A stretch of DNA of 61,445 nt from Fredinandcohnia quinoae (GTDB lineage: Bacteria > Bacillota > Bacilli > Bacillales > Bacillaceae_L), in NCBI RefSeq assembly GCF_022427965.1, contig NZ_JAKTTI010000026.1:1-61445 (forward strand). The letters run 5' to 3'. Below are positions 56,530-61,445 of this stretch, in pieces. The notes beneath the pieces were generated by a model. The model saw only the letters and a program-made list of their open reading frames with translations. It was not told where the DNA came from and made no database searches. A program made the position numbers and the translations under genes. The stretch's first letter is position 1, and each line of letters begins with the position of its first letter.

Positions 56530-56612
56530 TTGCCTCTCAAAAACTTATTAGGGTTTGATGTAAAAAATAAAGGAATTCAAAGCCTTAATTTTTACCATAG
56601 GCTTATAAATAA

Positions 56613-56649
56613 AATCACCTCATTTGTGAAACATACAAATGAGGTGATT
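56613..56649 (+). promoter_or_regulatory. 15-bp hairpin that contains the ribosome binding site of the next gene
   Basis: AATCACCTCATTTGT (56613-56627) pairs perfectly with ACAAATGAGGTGATT (56635-56649) across a 7-base loop. The right arm holds GAGGTGATT, the only Shine-Dalgarno sequence for the start at 56654. It could mask translation, or serve as a minus-strand terminator. Confidence 0.6.
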
Positions 56650-56653
56650 GACT

Positions 56654-57349
56654 TTGAGGATGGAAAAAATTATAGGCTCATTACTTATAATTTTATTTAT
56701 AGTTTCTTTTACCGATAATGCCCAAGCTAATGAACAGCAAGATAATTCTAACTATTTTAAAGTTGATTTAACTGGCTATGAAGTATATTCTTTTGGTGAT
56801 TTTAATCAAATTGGTTATAAAATCACTCCTCTTTCACAGTTATTTTTAGGAATAATTCAAACAGAGCAAGAATGGATTGACGAACCTCGTTTTTATATCA
56901 AAGGAAATAAGGGATATTTTCACCTGTGGAAAAAAGATGGGACAAATGTAATCTACACAATTGAAAAGCAAACAAGTGGGGATTTAAAAGATGTTTGGAA
57001 AATTGTAGATGTTCGAAGAAAAAAAATCAACAGAATTCCAGTACCAAAGAAATTACTTAAAGATGCATTAATTGAACGATTAGTTGACCCGATTTTTAAC
57101 GCGGTTGATAGTTATTACGGTGAGCCTAAACTTTGGTTTAGAGGTGATGAAAAGGTCCTTAAAATTAAAAATTATAAGGGTGGTATTAACGTGACAGTGC
57201 AAGTGATGACATTTGAAGGAGCCCATAATCCTCCTTATGGCGAAGAAACAATAACCTTCCAGATTTCAAGTGGTGGTAATGTTAAGGTTCTAAAATATAA
57301 ACATAGAGACATTCCAGAAAATGAATGGACTAAGTTGCAACTGCGGTAA
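56654..57349 (+). CDS. Exported DUF3888-like protein
   Basis: About 231 residues with a signal peptide (to TDNAQA, residue ~25) and a soluble exported domain. The segments LLKDALIERLVDPIFNAVDSYYG and VTVQVMTFEGAHNPPYGEETITF fit the Bacillus DUF3888 family, of unknown function. It starts at TTG 56654 or ATG 56660. The Shine-Dalgarno sequence is buried in a perfect hairpin just upstream. Confidence 0.78.
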   Translation: MRMEKIIGSLLIILFIVSFTDNAQANEQQDNSNYFKVDLTGYEVYSFGDFNQIGYKITPLSQLFLGIIQTEQEWIDEPRFYIKGNKGYFHLWKKDGTNVIYTIEKQTSGDLKDVWKIVDVRRKKINRIPVPKKLLKDALIERLVDPIFNAVDSYYGEPKLWFRGDEKVLKIKNYKGGINVTVQVMTFEGAHNPPYGEETITFQISSGGNVKVLKYKHRDIPENEWTKLQLR

Positions 57350-57552
57350 AAGAGTAAGATATTGTAAAAAATTATACTTAAACAAACAGGTACGTTTATG
57401 CATCAAGATGAACCACCTTTTTCGTTGAATTCCTTATTGAACAAACGCAAGATAGTTAAATAAGGATATGAACCATGAACTTTGGGAATAATCTAGCCTG
57501 TATATGGTGAAATTTGGATATAACGCGAATTAAAAAGGAGGTAAAAGAACAC

Positions 57553-57741
57553 TTGGGTCCCTTTATAATATTCCTTATTGTTGTATTATCAGTTGTAAGT
57601 GACTTCCTATGGATTGATCAAGATCGTAAAAGATGGGGTTGGATGAGTAGTTGGTCCAATAGAAATCAAGCATTATTTTTTATAGGGTTTATTTTGGTTA
57701 CAGGCTTGGTTTATTTAGCTATGAGTATTAAGTATATATAA
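57553..57741 (+). CDS. Small two-helix membrane protein
   Basis: 62 residues with two membrane helices separated by a polar loop (DQDRKRWGWMSSWSNRNQ). TTG at 57553 follows AAAAAGGAGG by about eleven bases; the frame could also begin at 57514. No known family. Confidence 0.6.
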   Translation: MGPFIIFLIVVLSVVSDFLWIDQDRKRWGWMSSWSNRNQALFFIGFILVTGLVYLAMSIKYI

Positions 57742-57862
57742 TAAGAGAATTTAACCACAATGAATACCAATTTATTTGCTGACGAGAAGGTATCTTTTCT
57801 CTTTGGTTGGTACTAAATGTGCAGGTTAGTTGAACAAGATTATGTCCTATTGGGGGGATAAA

Positions 57863-58090
57863 ATGAGATCTAACTTAAAAGGGGTATGTAAAAATTTTAA
57901 TAAAGATGAGGGGTGGGGATGGATTTCTATTGAAGGAGAAGATGATGTTTGGGTTCACTTCAGTAGTATCCAAATGGATGGTTTTAAATCACTTACAACT
58001 GGTGAGGCTGTATTATTTGACCTTGAAGAAAATCTAAATTTAAAGGAACAATCACGTAGAGCTCTAAATGTTAAAAGAATTTGTAATTAG
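57863..58090 (+). CDS. Divergent cold-shock domain protein
   Basis: A 75-residue single CSD (OB-fold) protein. RNP1-like EGWGWISI and RNP2-like DDVWVHFSSI replace the usual KGFGFI and DVFVHF, so three nucleic-acid-stacking Phe positions are Trp. The linker LKGVCKNFNKDE and the end RRALNVKRI align with canonical Csp proteins. The ATG at 57863 follows GGGGGG; the frame extends 33 bases upstream without a site. Confidence 0.85.
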   Translation: MRSNLKGVCKNFNKDEGWGWISIEGEDDVWVHFSSIQMDGFKSLTTGEAVLFDLEENLNLKEQSRRALNVKRICN

Positions 58091-58239
58091 ATTAACTAAA
58101 TTGTGAGTTTCTGTGAAATACAGAATGTCTTTTCACTAACGAAACAGATTATTAGAAAGGTATAAATTACCATTAAAAAATTTGTATTTTTCTAAGATGC
58201 TTAAAAAAGTTAGGGTATTGAAAACCAGTGGGGTGTGGA

Positions 58240-58623
58240 ATGAAGAAAAACATTTTAGCCTTTATCATCTATGTTCTGATTGTAGTAGGCGCAATTACAT
58301 CAGTATTCATTATATATAGGGACATTGACAGTTCTTTTTCTATTGCTTTTGTTATCGGTTATATCATTTTTCTTTTTCTCGCTATTTTATATTTTATAAT
58401 TGTGGTATTTATTAACCTGAGAAAATTAAAATGGATTGATATAAGGAAAAGACTGTATAAATTTATTGCTTATTTTGTTTTTTTAAGTGGGTTTACTTAT
58501 ACGGCTGACTATATCTTTAATTCATTAGAATTTGATGTGTATACTATAGTTTCAATCTCCCTAGGTTTATCTTTTTCCTTTGTTTTTCTTGACCTACTCT
58601 TTTTTAATGAGAAGAATGGCTAA
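58240..58623 (+). CDS. Four-helix membrane protein, function unknown
   Basis: 127 residues with four hydrophobic segments (about 5-25, 34-60, 77-93 and 104-122). The ATG at 58240 follows GTGGGGTGTG. No family recognised. Confidence 0.68.
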   Translation: MKKNILAFIIYVLIVVGAITSVFIIYRDIDSSFSIAFVIGYIIFLFLAILYFIIVVFINLRKLKWIDIRKRLYKFIAYFVFLSGFTYTADYIFNSLEFDVYTIVSISLGLSFSFVFLDLLFFNEKNG

Positions 58624-58731
58624 AATACTTGAATTTTTGATTTTTCATCATCTACTGGGTGCGCTGATAAAAGAAGGAATAAGACACTTTTTTAGAAGTT
58701 ATCAAACTAACGATGCAGGTTAATATAATAA

Positions 58732-58761
58732 GAGAGATAATATTTCAAATCTCTCTTTTTG
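58732..58761 (+). terminator. Terminator
   Basis: GAGAGAT (58732-58738) pairs with ATCTCTC (58749-58755), followed by T5. It ends plus-strand transcription from the membrane protein gene. Confidence 0.88.
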
Positions 58762-58847
58762 CTTTCACCGTTACCTTTTTAAACGGAGGAATAACCATGA
58801 AAAGGTGCATGTAGAATGAGAAGTAACCTTAGAAAGTCTCCAGCTAT

Positions 58848-59123
58848 CTAGTCAAGACTTTCATGCAGCAGGTGATTGACAAAACTAGAAATCTTGCCAT
58901 TTTTTAATTTGTCTAGTGGAACAAGCTTACCACTAACTGCAACTGCCGGAAGTGTAGTAACCTCATATTCTGCTGTCTTCAATTCCATTATACTTGTGAA
59001 GTCTGTGTTGTTCGCATCATAAACGATAATAGTACAACGTGAACAAGCATAATCTTTAACTAGATTTTCAAGATCGTCTGAAAAACGGCTGCTATCTGTA
59101 AAAATTTCAATGGTTTTACTCAC
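58848..59123 (-). CDS. Glutaredoxin-like protein lacking most family cysteines
   Basis: A 91-residue thioredoxin-fold protein. It resembles the small glutaredoxin-like proteins found with MerR-type regulators (family pattern C-x2-C near residue 12, ACxxCxVxVYD, LPAVAVDGKLxDCC). Here only YACSRCTIIVYD and LPAVAVSGKL remain; the N-terminal pair is replaced by SSRF and the C-terminal Cys are gone. The GTG at 59121-59123, nine bases after GAAAGG, is preferred over the adjoining ATG. Confidence 0.78.
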   Translation of the reverse strand: MSKTIEIFTDSSRFSDDLENLVKDYACSRCTIIVYDANNTDFTSIMELKTAEYEVTTLPAVAVSGKLVPLDKLKNGKISSFVNHLLHESLD

Positions 59124-59193
59124 GGTCAACATCCTTTCTAATTTTTATTAACAGGGGACAATCCTCTTTACGGTGTGGAAACGAATGGACTGG

Positions 59194-59538
59194 TCATGAA
59201 GTTGCCTGCTCCAGCAACGATTTGAAACTTTCCAACCGAGCAATTTTTTCATTTATTTCATTGATTTTGGCAATAGCGAAGGCATTCATTTCATCCGTTG
59301 GAAAGTAGTGATCCTGTTTGATTAATTCTAAAATTTGTTTGATTTCGTTTAGAGTGAAACCAATTTCTTGAGCTTTTTTGATAAGCAATACATCCCCGAT
59401 TGCCGATTTTGAAAATTGTCTGTATCCTGAACCGTTTCTTTCCGGTTTAGGAAGCAGCCCTCGTTTTTCATAATATTTTATAGTTTCGACGTTCACGTTG
59501 GCAGATTTAGCTACCTGACTAATTGTGAGTTTTTTCAT
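59194..59538 (-). CDS. MerR-family transcriptional regulator without metal-binding cysteines
   Basis: A 114-residue regulator with the N-terminal winged helix (ISQVAKSANVNVETIKYYEKRGLLP... GYRQF) very like mercury MerR, then a dimerisation helix. The three Cys that bind Hg(II) in MerR are absent; the effector region is HYFPTDEMNAFAIAKI. It is also somewhat shorter than MerR. GGGAGGAGAT precedes the ATG. It lies upstream of the glutaredoxin-like gene in one unit. Confidence 0.9.
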   Translation of the reverse strand: MKKLTISQVAKSANVNVETIKYYEKRGLLPKPERNGSGYRQFSKSAIGDVLLIKKAQEIGFTLNEIKQILELIKQDHYFPTDEMNAFAIAKINEINEKIARLESFKSLLEQATS

Positions 59539-59559
59539 ACGTTATCTCCTCCCAAATTT

Positions 59560-59591
59560 ATCGTAAACCCAATACTATAGTACCAAGTCAA
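59560..59591 (-). promoter_or_regulatory. MerR-type promoter/operator
   Basis: On the minus strand TTGACT (59586-59591) and TACGAT (59560-59565) are 20 bases apart, the overlong spacing typical of MerR-regulated promoters. A perfect dyad TACTATAGTA (59573-59582) lies in the spacer. Confidence 0.7.
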
Positions 59592-59923
59592 GCAAATGTA
59601 TAAAAAATCTTTTCGTATGTTCAGGTTTGTTTTAGAAAAGATGAAGTGTAGTTATACGTATATTATAATTTAAGAAAATAATAATAATTACAGGCTTTCG
59701 TGAACTAAAGTGTGCCTTTTTTGTAGAAGTAACTGTACTGTCGGTACAGTTTTGTTAGAGAAAAAATATGGCCTACAGTTTGGAGAAAATACCTAGGTCC
59801 TTTTGTAAAGATTGTGGTTATCAAATAAAATAAGGTTAAATTTGGATTATATGGTATGATTCTTACAGTGAGATATTCAGCAAACGGATGTTTAACGGAA
59901 TAAGAGATGTAAAGGGTGATGGT
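59592..59923. other. Intergenic interval without a gene
   Basis: Holds a weak hairpin AACTGTAC/GTACAGTT (59731-59738 with 59744-59751) with a short T run, and a 59766-59798 block similar to 55590-55622. A ribosome binding site for the GNAT gene (AAAGGGTGAT) ends the interval. Confidence 0.5.
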
Positions 59924-60514
59924 ATGAGTGAGCAAAGGTATTTCCCTAAATTAGAGACTAATAGATTAATATTAAGAAATGTTAACGATGCTGATACTGA
60001 ATTTATTTTTAAACTTTTCAGTAATGAAAAAATATGTGACTTTCTATATGATGAAGAGCTATTTACTAAAATAGAGGATGCAATCGAATTTATTGAGTGG
60101 AATACAAATCCAGAAGAAAAGGGATATAATAGATGGATTATAGAGAAAAAAGACACCAATGAAAAGATTGGTACTTGTGGTTTTGATTTATGGGATAGAA
60201 CCAATAACATAGCAGAAATAGGGTATGATTTATGGTATGAGTTTTGGGGATGCGGATATATGAAAGAAGCATTGATTGCAGCAATAGAGAATGGCTTTAA
60301 TAAGATGAACCTTAATAGGATAAATGCATTTGTAGCTTTGGAAAACAAAAAGTCTACAACTACATTAGAAAGTTTAGGATTCATAAATGAAGGCATTTAT
60401 CGAGATAAACATTTATTAAGAGGCAAATACTATGACCATTATTCGTATTCACTATTAAAGAAAGATTGGAACAAGCAAAAGATCTTCAATAATATGGGAG
60501 CTGTTATTGAATAA
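59924..60514 (+). CDS. GNAT-family N-acetyltransferase, RimJ/RimL type
   Basis: A 196-residue acetyltransferase with the opening LETNRLILRNVNDAD, the acetyl-CoA loop EIGYDLWYEFWGCGYMKEAL, and the final NRINAFVALENKKSTTTLESLGFINEG. Transfers acetyl from acetyl-CoA to an amine; the acceptor is unknown. The ATG at 59924 follows AAAGGGTGAT; the longer frame from 59888 lacks a site. Confidence 0.92.
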   Translation: MSEQRYFPKLETNRLILRNVNDADTEFIFKLFSNEKICDFLYDEELFTKIEDAIEFIEWNTNPEEKGYNRWIIEKKDTNEKIGTCGFDLWDRTNNIAEIGYDLWYEFWGCGYMKEALIAAIENGFNKMNLNRINAFVALENKKSTTTLESLGFINEGIYRDKHLLRGKYYDHYSYSLLKKDWNKQKIFNNMGAVIE

Positions 60515-60733
60515 CGGATACAGCCGTTTCTTTAACGATTGGTTGTTTTCTATATCTCTGCAGAAAATTCACTGTGATGTGATTAGAATTCTTTCAGCTA
60601 TTTTTTCGCCAATTTTTTGCTTTAAGAGAATTATACTAGAAACAATAGGAGTTCTGGACTATTCTGCTGAAATGTTTGCTTTGGTCGGTTTGTGTCAACG
60701 GGGATAAGCTACAAGTGAATAGGGGGGATAGAA

Positions 60734-61339
60734 ATGAAAAGAATATTTGTAATACTATTATTAGCCCTGTCGATATTTACTTTAAGTGCTTGTAATAATA
60801 AAAACTCGAAGTCAAATACTATTTCTGTTGTTGAATTAACAGAGAGAGAAAATGCAATACTTTCTATAACCTCAGATGAATCATTTGTATTTGATTTCAA
60901 CATAGATAGTGAATATAAGGAAGCTTCCGTTTGGATTGAAAAATATGAAACAGGAAAATTAGTTAATGATAAGATCAGTCAAATAACATCTCAGATAGAA
61001 GGCAACGGTTCAATTATCTTTACAACGTCGAAAATTGATAATAATGAAAAACATCTTGCATTCAATATTGGACTAAGTAGCAGTGGTAGCACGGGTTCGA
61101 CTAATGGTTTGGATACAATTTCAGATGGGAAAGTGAATATGTCAGCTGTATGGGGTACCTTTCAAGGAGAGAACACTTCGATAGATGGCCAAGTCGTATT
61201 AGCGAGTATTTGTTATTCTAAAAATGAAAGTGTTATGAACTCAATTTCTACTAAATTTTATCAAGATGCAGAAAGTCATTTGAATGAGCTGGCAGAGTAT
61301 GATGTAGTTTACCTTATTAAAACTGAATTTTTGAAATAG
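60734..61339 (+). CDS. Lipoprotein, function unknown
   Basis: A 201-residue lipoprotein with signal peptide and lipobox TLSAC (Cys20), then a mostly beta exported domain (FVFDFNIDSEYKEASVWIEKYETG). AGGGGGGATAG precedes the ATG. No family recognised; general plan resembles Bacillus surface lipoproteins of unknown role. Confidence 0.82.
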   Translation: MKRIFVILLLALSIFTLSACNNKNSKSNTISVVELTERENAILSITSDESFVFDFNIDSEYKEASVWIEKYETGKLVNDKISQITSQIEGNGSIIFTTSKIDNNEKHLAFNIGLSSSGSTGSTNGLDTISDGKVNMSAVWGTFQGENTSIDGQVVLASICYSKNESVMNSISTKFYQDAESHLNELAEYDVVYLIKTEFLK

Positions 61340-61368
61340 AGTTTGCGGCTAAGTGATTGGGTAGCTTT

Positions 61369-61396
61369 AAGGTGATCAAAGGAGGTCGCCTTTTTT
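61369..61396 (+). terminator. Terminator of the lipoprotein gene
   Basis: AAGGTGA (61369-61375) pairs with TCGCCTT (61386-61392) with one G-U pair, followed by T residues. Confidence 0.82.
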
Positions 61397-61445
61397 CTGT
61401 GAAAATAATCTTTGCACTGTTAGTAGGTATAGATCTTTACCTGAG

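Noticed and set aside
60507-60707. 66-codon frame between the GNAT gene and the lipoprotein
   Set aside because: It starts inside the GNAT gene, has no ribosome binding site, and looks like a chance frame; it may be degraded coding DNA, but I cannot identify a parent.

Overview
The window looks like the chromosome of a low-GC, spore-forming member of the Bacillaceae. The support is a DesK/DesR-controlled fatty acid desaturase nearly identical in layout to Bacillus, a Bacillus-type hut operon, AAGGAGG-like ribosome binding sites with many TTG starts, a SleB-type cell-wall hydrolase, and several dispersed palindromic repeats of the kind found in Bacillaceae. No rRNA, tRNA, CRISPR array or complete insertion sequence was seen.

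Layout. 0-10 kb: manganese pyrophosphatase (ppaC), a guanylate-kinase-like protein, the cold-induced desaturase with its DesK/DesR thermosensor, an HD-GYP protein, a structured repeat, a YvgN-type aldo/keto reductase, then a four-gene acyl-CoA module (thiolase, NAD-type SDR, two split MaoC-like hydratase subunits). 11-16.6 kb: hutH-hutU-hutI-hutG for histidine degradation, preceded by a promoter with a CcpA-like site and a leader terminator that suggests HutP-type antitermination. 16.6-21.3 kb: a spore-type lipoprotein and a secreted GMC oxidoreductase complex encoded beside its own TatA/TatC translocase. 21.6-28.5 kb: the conserved MoxR / DUF58 / DUF4129 / DUF4350 / SpoIIM-like / RDD membrane cluster. 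28.5-33.5 kb: NAD salvage (Nudix-type regulator, pncA, pncB, nadE) plus a DAO-family oxidoreductase. Two matching TTAAC-N5-GTTAA operators precede the regulator and pncA.

33.6-42.8 kb is an accessory stretch of small membrane proteins and lipoproteins, with a tandem duplication, a broken gene copy, an Asn-rich DUF1906 surface protein, and a lipoprotein gene flanked by two copies of a repeat. 42.8-46.6 kb returns to housekeeping genes (selO, HAD phosphatase, rRNA methyltransferase). 46.6-47.7 kb is a gene-free stretch made of degenerate palindromic repeats around the remnant of an IS1182-like transposase. 47.7-61.4 kb holds a short RelA/SpoT homologue with a degraded synthetase domain, a spore-cortex-lytic type hydrolase, an aldo/keto reductase, a VanR/VanS-like two-component system beside a D,D-carboxypeptidase but without vanHAX, DinB- and AlkD-type proteins, small membrane proteins, a divergent cold-shock domain protein, a MerR-type regulator with a cysteine-poor glutaredoxin-like partner, a GNAT acetyltransferase and a lipoprotein.

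Functionally the best-defined units are self-contained: membrane-fluidity sensing (des-desKR), histidine to glutamate (hut), NAD recycling (Nudix regulator-pncAB-nadE) and a Tat-exported oxidoreductase. The least understood and most interesting are the VanRS-like/carboxypeptidase unit, the Rel-like hydrolase and the duplicated lipoprotein region.
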